Shown here in pieces: positions 8,042 to 16,385 of a stretch of DNA of 64,000 nt (its first letter is position 1; each line of letters begins with the position of its first letter). The translations under genes and the position numbers were made by a program. Below the pieces are notes generated by a model. That model worked only from the letters and a program-made list of their open reading frames with translations. It searched no databases and was not told the DNA's origin. The stretch is from contig JAWWBT010000001.1 in assembly GCA_033720815.1 (NCBI GenBank), positions 47,009-111,008 on the forward strand. Direction: 5' to 3'. The stretch is from JAWWBS01 sp033720815 (GTDB taxonomy: Bacteria > Pseudomonadota > Gammaproteobacteria > Natronospirales > JAJUFS01).

Positions 8042-9748
8042 ATGCAAGCGACCACCCTGTCCTCGCGTTTTTACGTGCTGCTCGTTACCTGCGCTTTCAC
8101 GCTCGCCGCCTGCAGCCAGGCAGGCCGTGAAAACCCGCCCGAAGACCCGGCCGCCGAAAAGCGACCACGGATCGAAAACCCGGTGATGGTAGAAACTGAA
8201 GAAGCCGTTACCGTGAAAATGCGGCAGCCAATGGATACGGCAGCCCTCGCCGACAGGCGCATTGCCGGCCAGGTCATGCCAGCTCCGATGTCCGGTTTAC
8301 GTGCGCCGAGCGAATTGCTGAACCGGGAGAACTACGCGCACTACGACGACAACCCGGTAAAGCGGGCTGCTGAACATCCGGTATCCACTTTCTCGGTTGA
8401 CGTGGACACCGGCTCCTACGCCAACCTGCGTCGCCTGCTTGATGCCGGGCAGCTGCCACCGCAGGATGCAGTACGCATCGAGGAGTTGCTGAACTACTTC
8501 GATTACGACTACGCCCCATCGAGCGAGAGCACGCAGCCCTTCGCCACGCATGTCGCGCTCAGTCGCGCGCCATGGGATACCCGCAAGGGCCTGCTGCGCA
8601 TTGCATTGAAGGGTTACGAAGTGGCGGCCAGCGAACGCCTGCCGGCAAACCTTGTGTTCCTCGTGGATGTATCCGGATCGATGCAGTCGCCGGACAAGCT
8701 GGAGCTGCTGAAGAAAGGACTCGGCATGCTGGCGGCAGAACTCGACGCTGACGATCGGGTCTCGCTGGTCGTGTACGCCGGCGCTTCCGGCGTCGTGCTG
8801 CACCCGACACCTGGCAGCGAGGGTGCAACCATCCGCAATGCCCTTGCACAGCTCACCGCGGGCGGCTCGACGAATGGCGCTGCCGGCATTCGCCTTGCCT
8901 ACGACATGGCGCGGCAGGCCTTCATCAAGGACGGGATCAATCGCGTCATCCTCGCCACCGACGGTGACTTCAACGTCGGTACGGTGAATTTCGAACAGCT
9001 CGTCGACATGATCGAACGCGAGCGCGATTCCGGCATCACCCTGACCACGCTTGGCTTCGGCGGCGGAAACTACAACGACCACCTGATGGAACAGCTCGCC
9101 GACAAGGGCAACGGCAATTACGCCTATATCGACTCCATTCGCGAGGCGAACCGTGTACTGGTGACGCAGATGACCTCCACGCTGCAGGTGATTGCGAAGG
9201 ATGTGAAGGCACAGGTGGAATTCAATCCTGCGGTAGTCGCCGAGTATCGGCTGATCGGTTACGAGAACCGCATGCTGGACCGCGAGGACTTCAGCAATGA
9301 CAAGGTGGATGCCGGGGATATCGGCGCAGGCCACAGCGTCACTGCCCTGTATGAAATCGTCTACGTGGACAGTAATGCACAACGCATCGAACCGCTGCGT
9401 TATGGCAGGGAAGCAAGCCGTGCTGGCGATAGCGGTGAACTCGGCTACCTGAAACTGCGCTACAAGCTGCCGGATGAAGACACCAGCCGCCTCCTCGAGC
9501 AGGCAATTTCGCAGGAGGCGGAAATTGAGCTTGCCGAAACCGACGACGACTTCCGTTTCGCCACGGCGGTCGCTGCCTTCGGCCAGCAGCTTCGCGGTGG
9601 CCAGTACTCGGGTGACTTCAACTACGACGATATTCGCAGCCTGGCCGCCACCGCACGTGGCAGCGATGCATCCGGCCAGCGCGGCGAATTCCTTGGCCTG
9701 GTGCAGCTTGCCGCAACGCTCGACGGTAACCGCCAGGCGAGGCGATGA
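8042..9748 (+). CDS. yfbK: YfbK-like von Willebrand factor A domain lipoprotein
   Basis: 568 residues. The lipoprotein signal ends in LAAC (C24), and AAGGAG precedes the ATG. An N-terminal YfbK-type region (~95-180, with STFSVDVDTGSYANLRR) leads into a VWA domain with an intact metal-ion-dependent adhesion site (D210-V-S-G-S214). A C-terminal DUF3520-type region follows (EFNPAVVAEYRLIGYENR, FATAVAAFGQQLRGG). The family is widespread and its role unknown; VWA domains normally mediate protein binding. It is followed by an ECF sigma factor and a membrane protein in an apparent operon. Confidence 0.9.
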   Translation: MQATTLSSRFYVLLVTCAFTLAACSQAGRENPPEDPAAEKRPRIENPVMVETEEAVTVKMRQPMDTAALADRRIAGQVMPAPMSGLRAPSELLNRENYAHYDDNPVKRAAEHPVSTFSVDVDTGSYANLRRLLDAGQLPPQDAVRIEELLNYFDYDYAPSSESTQPFATHVALSRAPWDTRKGLLRIALKGYEVAASERLPANLVFLVDVSGSMQSPDKLELLKKGLGMLAAELDADDRVSLVVYAGASGVVLHPTPGSEGATIRNALAQLTAGGSTNGAAGIRLAYDMARQAFIKDGINRVILATDGDFNVGTVNFEQLVDMIERERDSGITLTTLGFGGGNYNDHLMEQLADKGNGNYAYIDSIREANRVLVTQMTSTLQVIAKDVKAQVEFNPAVVAEYRLIGYENRMLDREDFSNDKVDAGDIGAGHSVTALYEIVYVDSNAQRIEPLRYGREASRAGDSGELGYLKLRYKLPDEDTSRLLEQAISQEAEIELAETDDDFRFATAVAAFGQQLRGGQYSGDFNYDDIRSLAATARGSDASGQRGEFLGLVQLAATLDGNRQARR

Positions 9749-9846
9749 ATACAGGGCTCGAAGCTGGCAGCGCCTTTCGACTGCGAGAGGCGCTGCCTTT
9801 TCCTGTCCTTCGCGTTACCCTGCCTGACATGCCGCAGGCCAATGAC

Positions 9847-10422
9847 ATGACCGATGCCGAACTGATGCAGCGTTACCGTGAAGGTGATGCGGCGGCCTTC
9901 GACACCTTGTATTCGCGCCACCGGCTGGCGGTCTTCAGTTTCCTGTTGAAACACAGCGGCCGTGATCGTGCCGAGGTGGACGAGGTTTTCCAGGAATGCT
10001 GGCTGAAGGTAATCCGTCGCCGCGACCAGTACGACACGGCGCAACCATTCCTGCCCTGGCTTTACACCATTGCACGGCACTGCCTGGTTGACCGTTGGCG
10101 CCATCTCGGTCGCGTGGAAAGCATTCATGTGGGGAGTGACGCGGCGATGCTGGGCGCCAGCAGCAACGGCCTGGCCCGTCCCGAGCGTCGCGCGGCAAGC
10201 GAACTCATCGAGCAGCGCTGGCAGGAAGCACTTGCGAGCCTGCCGGCAGTGCAACGTGAAGCCGTGCTACTGCATTTCGAGACGGACATGACACTGGAAG
10301 ACATCGCCGCAGCCACTGGCACACAACGCGAGACGGTGAAGAGTCGCCTGCGTTATGCCATGAACAAGCTGCGCACGATGCTCGCCGACCTGTATGCGGA
10401 GGCCGATGATGAACTCGCCTGA
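9847..10422 (+). CDS. ECF-type RNA polymerase sigma factor
   Basis: 191 residues from the ATG at 9847, where homologues typically begin (MTDAELMQRYREGD). The frame stays open to an ATG at 9745 that overlaps the yfbK stop (ATGA), so a longer, coupled product cannot be excluded. Region 2 spans about 20-90 (FQECWLKVIRRRDQYD, LPWLYTIARHCLVDRWR) and region 4 about 130-185 (LEDIAAATGTQRETVKSRLRYAMNKLR). It would direct polymerase to a small regulon, possibly including its own operon. The 3' end overlaps the next gene by 14 bases. Confidence 0.9.
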   Translation: MTDAELMQRYREGDAAAFDTLYSRHRLAVFSFLLKHSGRDRAEVDEVFQECWLKVIRRRDQYDTAQPFLPWLYTIARHCLVDRWRHLGRVESIHVGSDAAMLGASSNGLARPERRAASELIEQRWQEALASLPAVQREAVLLHFETDMTLEDIAAATGTQRETVKSRLRYAMNKLRTMLADLYAEADDELA

Positions 10423-11041
10423 CGACAAGCAATTGCGCGAGGATTACCGCGCACTGAAGCGCGATGCGCCAACGGCGGACAGCGACGCCCGGATACTGGC
10501 TGAAGCGCACCGCGCCATCCGGCCGCGCCGACACCCCGTGGCCTGGGCGGGTCTCGTTGGTCTCGCGGCTGCGATCGGTTTTTCGCTGGTACTGCTACCG
10601 CAGCTGCTGGTCGATACACCCGGCGAAATGAGCGATGAAGTGGCGCAGGCGCCGGCCCGGTCGGCCCCGCAAGCTGAACGCGTCGACATCACCAGCGCCG
10701 GTGTCGCGAAAACCGATGCTGCCGCCGCTACTGCGCAACGTGAGCGTGTTGCCAGCGAGCGCGCGGCAGCCGAAAAACTGCTGGCCGCCGACGCCATGGA
10801 ATCCGTTGCGGAAGACCGCGCGGCAGCCATCGCCCGGGCTGTCGAGGAATCAGGCCCCGACCTCGCCGCATTGCGGGCCGAGCTTGAAGGTGCACCCGAA
10901 CCACAGTGGCGCGCCACGCTCGTCGCACTTCGTGATTCAGGCAGCCGTTCTCTCGCGGAACAGTTGATGCCGACCTATCGGGCCGAATTCGATCTCGATG
11001 AATCACTCACGCTCGACATGCTCGTCGCGGAGGTACAGTAA
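10409..11041 (+). CDS. Single-pass membrane protein, candidate anti-sigma factor
   Basis: 210 residues from the ATG at 10409, which has GGAGG six bases upstream inside the end of the sigma gene. An N-terminal cytoplasmic part of about 45 residues (DDKQLREDYRALKRD) precedes one transmembrane helix (WAGLVGLAAAIGFSLVLL). A long Ala/Glu-rich, probably coiled-coil periplasmic part with a C-terminal helical unit follows. There is no HxxxCxxC zinc motif, so it is not a classical ZAS anti-sigma factor; the anti-sigma role is inferred from position and topology. The stop overlaps the next start by one base (TAATG). Confidence 0.6.
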   Translation: MNSPDDKQLREDYRALKRDAPTADSDARILAEAHRAIRPRRHPVAWAGLVGLAAAIGFSLVLLPQLLVDTPGEMSDEVAQAPARSAPQAERVDITSAGVAKTDAAAATAQRERVASERAAAEKLLAADAMESVAEDRAAAIARAVEESGPDLAALRAELEGAPEPQWRATLVALRDSGSRSLAEQLMPTYRAEFDLDESLTLDMLVAEVQ

Positions 11042-12102
11042 TGAAGAAACTCGTCATCTATGGCGCATACGGTTATACGGGTCGCTTGATCGTCGACCAG
11101 GCGCTGGCCGCCGGGCTGGAGCCGCACCTGGCCGGTCGCGATGCCATGAAGCTGCAACCGCTGGCCGCCGAAAAGGGACTGGACTGGACGGCCGTAAAGG
11201 TCGACGACCGCAAGCGCCTGCACAAGCTGCTGGCCGATGCCGACGTGCTCCTCCACTGCGCGGGCCCATTCCATCGCACCGTGCGGCAGATGGCGGACGC
11301 GTGCATCGCCACCGGTACGCACTACCTCGACATCACCGGCGAGATCGACGTATTCGAATACCTGGCCGGTCGCAGCGACGACGCCCATGCTGCGGGCGTG
11401 ATGCTGCTGCCGGGCGTCGGTTTCGACGTGGTGCCGACGGACTGCATGGCGGCGCACCTGAAATCGCGGCTGCCCGACGCGACGGAATTGCGACTGGCCT
11501 TCTCCGGCGGTGGCGGAATTTCCCGCGGCACGCTGCTGACGATGATCGACAACCTTGGCGAGCCCGGCGCGATCAGGAAGGACGGCGAGATCGTCCCGGT
11601 GCCGCCCGCCTTTGATGTCATTGACGTGGATTTCGGCCCACGGTCGGGGCGCGATTCGTGGAGCTGCATGACCATCCCCTGGGGCGACGTCTCCACTGCA
11701 TTCCATACCACCGGCATCCCGGATATTCGCGTCTACACCGCCGTGCCACCGAAAACCATCAGCAAGATGAAGCGCATGCGCTGGTTCGGCTGGTTGCTGC
11801 GCCGCGGTTTCGTGCGCGCACTGGCACGCTGGAAGGTGAAATCCGGCAAGCCGGGGCCAAGCGACCGGACGCGCGAGGATTCGAATACCTACGTGTGGGG
11901 TCGCGCCGAGAATGCTGCGGGCAAGGTCGTCGAGGCGCGGCAGGTCGGCCCGAACGGGTACAGCTTTACCGCAACGGCAGCGGTCGCCGCAGCGAAACGC
12001 GTGCTGGGCGGCGATTCCACGGCGGGCTTCCGTACGCCGGCGATGCAGTTCGGCGCGGACTTCTGCCTGTCGCTCGGTGTCGAACGCGAAGACATTCGCT
12101 GA
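11041..12102 (+). CDS. Saccharopine dehydrogenase-like NAD(P)-binding oxidoreductase
   Basis: 353 residues. The Rossmann start KLVIYGAYGYTGRLIVDQAL (GxxGxTG) and the segments DVLLHCAGPFHRT, YLDITGE and GVGFDVVPTDC are typical of the saccharopine dehydrogenase-like/trans-acting enoyl reductase family. Members of this subgroup have varied or unknown substrates and are not lysine-pathway enzymes. The start codon overlaps the preceding stop, so it belongs to the yfbK/sigma operon. How it relates to that system is unclear. Confidence 0.8.
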   Translation: MKKLVIYGAYGYTGRLIVDQALAAGLEPHLAGRDAMKLQPLAAEKGLDWTAVKVDDRKRLHKLLADADVLLHCAGPFHRTVRQMADACIATGTHYLDITGEIDVFEYLAGRSDDAHAAGVMLLPGVGFDVVPTDCMAAHLKSRLPDATELRLAFSGGGGISRGTLLTMIDNLGEPGAIRKDGEIVPVPPAFDVIDVDFGPRSGRDSWSCMTIPWGDVSTAFHTTGIPDIRVYTAVPPKTISKMKRMRWFGWLLRRGFVRALARWKVKSGKPGPSDRTREDSNTYVWGRAENAAGKVVEARQVGPNGYSFTATAAVAAAKRVLGGDSTAGFRTPAMQFGADFCLSLGVEREDIR

Positions 12103-12139
12103 CTGGGAATACGCGGAGAATGTTCACCAAGGCAAAAGA

Positions 12140-12167
12140 AGAAAGCCCCGCTCGTGCGGGGCTTTCT
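12140..12167. terminator. Bidirectional terminator
   Basis: A 12-bp stem, AGAAAGCCCCGC (12140-12151) with GCGGGGCTTTCT (12156-12167), around loop TCGT. It lies between converging genes and has A/T-rich flanks on both sides, so it can serve both strands. Confidence 0.85.
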
Positions 12168-12178
12168 TCGTGAGGGCT

Positions 12179-12961
12179 TCAGCCCTGGTAGCTCTTGCCG
12201 GGCATCGGCACCAGCATCGGCACCTGCTCGGCATACTTCGAGTATTCCGGGTGGAAGGACTTGAGGTCCTTTTCCTCGTAACGGATCGCAATGAGGATGT
12301 AACCGCACATGCCGATGGCAAACAGCATGTGGCCACAGGTCATCACCGGGCCGCCCCAGAACGCGAGGAACCAGCCAAGATACAGCGGGTGCCGTACGAC
12401 CTTGTAAAGGAACGGCGTACGGAACGTCGGCTCACCGAAGGTCCTGCCAAGGAACTGCCACAACGACTGCTGCAGGCCGAACAGGTGGAAATGATTGATC
12501 AGGAAAGTGCTCAGCAGCACCAGGCCAAAGCCCAGGCCGAACACGGCCCAGCCCAGCCAGTACGTGACGGTCGTGTCGGCATCCCAGATATCTTCGGCGA
12601 TCGGGCGCCACTGCCAGTACATCAGGATGAGGATCAGGCTGGTCAGCAGCACGTAGACCTGGCGCTCCGCCGCGGCCGGGATGATCTTCGTCCAGGCCTT
12701 CTTGAAACCCTGTCGTGCCATCACCGTGTGCTGGACGCCGAACAGGGCGACCAGGCCGATATTCACCAGCACCGCGACAACGGGATTACCCGTCTCGCGA
12801 CCGTAATCGATGGAATATGGAACCAGGTCCTTCAGGATCGGGAACTGCTCGGCCAGCGGGGTGGCCTGCAGGTTGCCGAGGAAGGCAATCAGGTAGAGAA
12901 AGCTCAGGAAGAAAATGCCATAGCTGGCAATTCCGAAGAGCAGGATAGTCGTACGTTTCAT
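12179..12961 (-). CDS. MddA-like methyltransferase (candidate methanethiol S-methyltransferase)
   Basis: 260 residues from the ATG at 12961, preceded by GGGGGAGA; five to six hydrophobic segments. The C-terminal half has the isoprenylcysteine-methyltransferase/NnrU-type SAM-binding signature VVRHPLYLGW, then an EEKDL segment and YAEQVPML. Conserved features of MddA are present in order: QHTVMAR, WTKIIPAAAERQVYVLL, YWQWRPI, STFLINHFHLFGLQQ, FRTP and the RHP motif. MddA methylates methanethiol to dimethyl sulfide. A generic isoprenylcysteine-methyltransferase-like enzyme is the alternative; the match to MddA segments makes it my preferred call. Confidence 0.75.
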   Translation of the reverse strand: MKRTTILLFGIASYGIFFLSFLYLIAFLGNLQATPLAEQFPILKDLVPYSIDYGRETGNPVVAVLVNIGLVALFGVQHTVMARQGFKKAWTKIIPAAAERQVYVLLTSLILILMYWQWRPIAEDIWDADTTVTYWLGWAVFGLGFGLVLLSTFLINHFHLFGLQQSLWQFLGRTFGEPTFRTPFLYKVVRHPLYLGWFLAFWGGPVMTCGHMLFAIGMCGYILIAIRYEEKDLKSFHPEYSKYAEQVPMLVPMPGKSYQG

Positions 12962-13074
12962 TAGTGGTCTCCCCCACAGTCTGTGATCGTCAGGGCCCGC
13001 CATGACGGACCTGGGGAGACATGGCGCGGATCGCCGCCGAAACGGCTCATGCGCCTGAATTTGCGCGAACGTGG

Positions 13075-13083
13075 TGGTAAAAT
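13075..13083 (+). promoter_or_regulatory. Extended -10 promoter of mdh
   Basis: TGGTAAAAT fits the extended -10 form TGn-TAtAAT (five of six in the hexamer). It lies 55 bases before the mdh ATG, and no convincing -35 hexamer is found at 16-18 bases, as often with extended -10 promoters. Confidence 0.5.
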
Positions 13084-13137
13084 GCCCGGCTTCTTGCAGA
13101 TTTCACCTCATTTTTCATTCGAAAACTGGAGTTCGTC

Positions 13138-14112
13138 ATGAAACAACCCGTTCGCGTCACGATTACCGGCGGTGCCGGCCAGATCGGCTACGCGCTGGCC
13201 TTTCGCATCGCTTCCGGCGACATGCTGGGCAAGGACCAGCCGGTCATCCTGCAGCTGCTGGAAATCACCCCGGCCCTGGATGCCCTGAAGGGTGTCGTCA
13301 TGGAACTGCGCGACTGCGCCTTCCCGCTGCTGCACGACGTGGTCGCCACCGACGATGCGAACGTCGCGTTCAAGGATTCCGACTACGCCCTGCTGGTCGG
13401 CGCGCGTCCGCGCGGCCCGGGCATGGAGCGCAAGGACCTGCTCGAAGCCAACGGCAAGATCTTCGGCCCGCAGGGTGAAGCCATCGCCAGGAACGCCAGC
13501 AAGGACATCAAGGTACTGGTCGTCGGCAACCCGGCAAACACCAACGCGCTGATCGCGCAGGCCAATGCCAACGGCGCCAACCCGCGCAACTTCACCGCGA
13601 TGACCCGCCTCGATCACAACCGCGCCATGGCGCAGCTGTCGGAAAAGACCGGCAAGCACGTGACCGACATCAAGGGCATGATCATCTGGGGCAACCACAG
13701 CTCGACGCAGTACCCGGATATTTCCCACTGCACCATCGACGGCAAGCCGGCCACCGAACTGGTCGACGACGCCTGGTACAAAGATGAATTCATCCCGACG
13801 GTGCAGCAGCGTGGCGCCGCCATCATCAAGGCGCGCGGTGCATCGTCTGCGGCATCGGCAGCCTCCGCCGCCATCGATCACATCCGTGACTGGGCGCTGG
13901 GCTCGAACGGCGAGATCGTTTCGATGGCCGTGCCGTCGGACGGCTCCTACGGCATCGAGGAAGGCGTGATCTACTCCTTCCCGTGTGTCTGCAAGGACGG
14001 CGATTACGAAATCGTGCAGGGCCTGGACATCAACGACTTCTCGCGCGAGAAGATGAACGCCACCGACAAGGAACTGCGCGAAGAGCGCGATGCGGTGAGC
14101 GACCTGCTCTGA
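13138..14112 (+). CDS. mdh: Malate dehydrogenase
   Basis: 324 residues, of the dimeric cytosolic-like class found in many Proteobacteria and distinct from the E. coli Mdh class. It oxidises malate to oxaloacetate with NAD+ in the TCA cycle. The NAD loop TGGAGQIG is at residues 10-17, substrate arginines lie in GARPRGPGMERKD, then VGNPANTNA, the LDHNRA motif, and the catalytic histidine in WGNHSSTQ. GGAG precedes the ATG and a strong terminator follows, so it is a single-gene unit. Confidence 0.97.
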   Translation: MKQPVRVTITGGAGQIGYALAFRIASGDMLGKDQPVILQLLEITPALDALKGVVMELRDCAFPLLHDVVATDDANVAFKDSDYALLVGARPRGPGMERKDLLEANGKIFGPQGEAIARNASKDIKVLVVGNPANTNALIAQANANGANPRNFTAMTRLDHNRAMAQLSEKTGKHVTDIKGMIIWGNHSSTQYPDISHCTIDGKPATELVDDAWYKDEFIPTVQQRGAAIIKARGASSAASAASAAIDHIRDWALGSNGEIVSMAVPSDGSYGIEEGVIYSFPCVCKDGDYEIVQGLDINDFSREKMNATDKELREERDAVSDLL

Positions 14113-14133
14113 TTCGCAGCCTGCTGCGACATG

Positions 14134-14162
14134 AAAAGCCCCGCTTCGGCGGGGCTTTTTGT
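14134..14162 (+). terminator. Rho-independent terminator of mdh
   Basis: An 11-bp stem AAAAGCCCCGC (14134-14144) with GCGGGGCTTTT (14149-14159) around a TTCG tetraloop, followed by TGTTTT. It shields the regulatory region of the efflux operon from mdh transcription. Confidence 0.9.
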
Positions 14163-14169
14163 TTTCCGG

Positions 14170-14201
14170 GTGTCCGCCGGACACGTCCGGACACCTGTCC
14201 G
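14170..14201. promoter_or_regulatory. Candidate enhancer (upstream activating) sites for the sigma-54 response regulator
   Basis: Four copies of the hexamer TGTCCG/CGGACA within 32 bases. The first pair forms GTGTCCG-C-CGGACAC (14170-14184); the second forms CGGACA-CC-TGTCCG (14188-14201). They lie about 80-115 bases upstream of the -24 element, the usual distance for an enhancer-binding protein such as the one encoded at 19584. Binding is inferred from position and symmetry. Confidence 0.65.
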
Positions 14202-14281
14202 CCCCAGCTGCTTGCCCGCCAACGTCGTACTGAAATCCTTTTAATCCTTCCTGTTCAATCACTTGACCCGCAATGCAACGT

Positions 14282-14298
14282 TTGGCACGCGAGTTGCA
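14282..14298 (+). promoter_or_regulatory. Sigma-54 (-24/-12) promoter of the efflux operon
   Basis: TTGGCACGCGAGTTGCA matches the RpoN consensus TTGGCACG-N3-4-TTGCA at essentially every conserved position. The GG (14284-14285) and GC (14296-14297) dinucleotides are exactly 12 bases apart. Transcription would start near 14309, about 31 bases before the ATG at 14340. The operon encodes its own sigma-54-dependent activator. Confidence 0.9.
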
Positions 14299-14339
14299 TC
14301 TTAACCAGGTAACACCCGAAACCAATAAAGGGATACCTG

Positions 14340-15614
14340 ATGATTCGTGATACCTCCGCCCAGGACGTGGCAATCGATCCGGCACCACAGAAGAAGCGCC
14401 GCCTCGTCACCGCAGGGATCGCGCTTGCCGCCGTTCTGATTCTCGCCATCCTCGTCGTGCCGGCATGGCAGCGCTGGGCATCGTCCGATATTTCCGTACC
14501 GATGGAACGCCTGCGCACCGCCACCGTCGAGCGCAGCGATTTCGTGCGCGATGTCGGCGTACCGGGTCGCGTCGTGGCTGCCGTGGCGCCCACCCTTTAC
14601 TCGCCGGCCCAGGGCACGGTGACGCTGGAGGTACAGGCGGGCGACAGCGTCGAGAAAGGCCAGGTACTTGCCACGGTGGAAAGCCCGGAAATTCTCAGCG
14701 AGCTGGAACGCGAAGAGTCGGTACTCGAGTCGCTGACGCTTGCCTGGGAACGCCAGAAGATCGAAACGCGCAGCAAGCAGTTGCAGAACGAGCAGGCGGT
14801 CGACCTGGCCAAGGTGAAACTGGATGCTGCTCGCCGCGAAGCGGATCGCGCGAAGCTCTCGTTCGACGAGGGCATCATGAGCCAACAGGAAATGGAAAAG
14901 GCCTTCGATGAGCGCGCGACCTCCGAAGTGGAATACAAGCACGCCGTCGAGAACGCCAACCTCGGCAAGGACAGCCTCGCCTTCGAATTGAAGACCAGCC
15001 GGCTCGCGGTGGACCAGCAGCAGTTGCTGGTCGACAACCTGCAGCGCCGCGCGGACGACCTCATCATCCGCTCGCCGGTTACCGGCCTGGTCGGCAACGT
15101 TGCCGCCGAACAGAAGGCAGCCGTTACGCAGAACACACCGTTGCTCACGGTCGTCGACCTCAGCGCGATGGAAGTCGAAGCGCAGATCCCGGAATCCTAC
15201 GCCGATGCGCTCGGGCTCGGCATGCCGGCCGAGATCACGTACGGCAATTCCACCTACGAAGGCATCGTCGCCGCCGTATCGCCCGAAGTGCAGAACGCAC
15301 AGGTCACGACGCGCGTGCGCTTCGCCGATGCACCTCCGCAGGACCTGCGCCAGAACCAGCGCGTTTCGGTTCGCGTGGTGATGGAAACCAAGGAAGACGT
15401 GCTCACCGTCCAGCGCGGCCCGTTCCTCGAATCCGGTTCCGGCCGCATGGCCTACCGCATCGAGGATGGCATGGCGCGACGTGTACCGATCCAGATCGGC
15501 TCGACCAGCGTGAACCGCGTGGAAATCGTCCGCGGACTCGAGCCGGGAGACCAGATTGTCATTTCGTCGACGGACAGCTTCAACAACGCCGACACCGTTT
15601 ACCTGACCAATTAA
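14340..15614 (+). CDS. Efflux membrane fusion protein (HlyD/MacA-type periplasmic adaptor)
   Basis: 424 residues: a cytoplasmic N-terminus, one transmembrane anchor (~22-41), then a split lipoyl (biotinyl-like) domain (APTLYSPAQGTVTLEVQAGDSVEKGQVLATVESPE). A long coiled-coil hairpin spans ~105-235, the second lipoyl half is DDLIIRSPVTGLVGNV, and beta-barrel and membrane-proximal domains follow. It bridges an inner-membrane ABC exporter to an outer-membrane channel not encoded here. First gene behind the sigma-54 promoter; RBS AAAGGGA. Confidence 0.9.
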   Translation: MIRDTSAQDVAIDPAPQKKRRLVTAGIALAAVLILAILVVPAWQRWASSDISVPMERLRTATVERSDFVRDVGVPGRVVAAVAPTLYSPAQGTVTLEVQAGDSVEKGQVLATVESPEILSELEREESVLESLTLAWERQKIETRSKQLQNEQAVDLAKVKLDAARREADRAKLSFDEGIMSQQEMEKAFDERATSEVEYKHAVENANLGKDSLAFELKTSRLAVDQQQLLVDNLQRRADDLIIRSPVTGLVGNVAAEQKAAVTQNTPLLTVVDLSAMEVEAQIPESYADALGLGMPAEITYGNSTYEGIVAAVSPEVQNAQVTTRVRFADAPPQDLRQNQRVSVRVVMETKEDVLTVQRGPFLESGSGRMAYRIEDGMARRVPIQIGSTSVNRVEIVRGLEPGDQIVISSTDSFNNADTVYLTN

Positions 15615-15658
15615 GTAACTACCGAAAATCGAACGAATACCGACAAAGGGGAATACCA

Positions 15659-16375
15659 ATGCTGAACATGGAAAACATCGCCAAGGTCTATCGCACCGAA
15701 CTCGTGCAGACGCACGCCCTGCGTGACTTCAGCCTGAACGTCGACGAAGGCGAATTCGTTGCCGTTACCGGCCCATCCGGTTCGGGCAAGACAACCTTCC
15801 TTAATATTGCCGGCCTGCTCGAGGATTTTTCGGAAGGCATCTACACGCTGGACGGCGAGGATGTGTCCAACCTCAATGACAACGCCCGCTCGAAGATCCG
15901 CAATGAAAAGATCGGCTTCATCTTCCAGGGCTTCAACCTGATCCCCGACCTGAATCTCTTCGACAATGTCGATGTGCCTTTGCGCTATCGCGGTTTCAAT
16001 GCAAGTGAACGCAAGCGCCGCATCGAGGAATCGCTGGAACGCGTCGGCCTCGCCTCGCGCATGAAGCACCTGCCCTCGCAGCTTTCCGGCGGCCAGCAGC
16101 AGCGGGTGGCCATTGCACGTGCCCTGGCTGGCACACCGCGCATCATGCTGGCGGACGAACCGACCGGTAACCTCGATTCGCTGATGGCACGCCAGGTACT
16201 GGAGCTGCTGGAGGAAATCAACGAGGCCGGCACCACCATCGTGATGGTCACGCATGATCCTGAACTGGCCCGACGCGCGCACCGCAACGTGCACGTGATG
16301 GACGGCAAGGTCACCGACTTCACCGAGTTCCAGCACGCTCGTGCGGAACATGACGCCGAAGCGGCGAACGCGTAA
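15659..16375 (+). CDS. ABC exporter ATP-binding protein (MacB/LolD type)
   Basis: 238 residues. Walker A GPSGSGKTT (about 38-46), Q-loop GFIFQGFNLIPDL, signature LSGGQQQRVAIARAL, Walker B IMLADEPTGNLDS and switch VMVTHDPELA are all intact. This class works as a homodimer under two FtsX-like permeases, which follow directly. RBS AAAGGGGA; 44 bases after the adaptor gene. Confidence 0.95.
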   Translation: MLNMENIAKVYRTELVQTHALRDFSLNVDEGEFVAVTGPSGSGKTTFLNIAGLLEDFSEGIYTLDGEDVSNLNDNARSKIRNEKIGFIFQGFNLIPDLNLFDNVDVPLRYRGFNASERKRRIEESLERVGLASRMKHLPSQLSGGQQQRVAIARALAGTPRIMLADEPTGNLDSLMARQVLELLEEINEAGTTIVMVTHDPELARRAHRNVHVMDGKVTDFTEFQHARAEHDAEAANA

Positions 16376-16385
16376 GGAGACGGCG

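Noticed and set aside
13061..13066. TTGCGC as -35 of mdh
   Set aside because: Only 11 bases from the TAAAAT -10, too close; the extended -10 alone was annotated.
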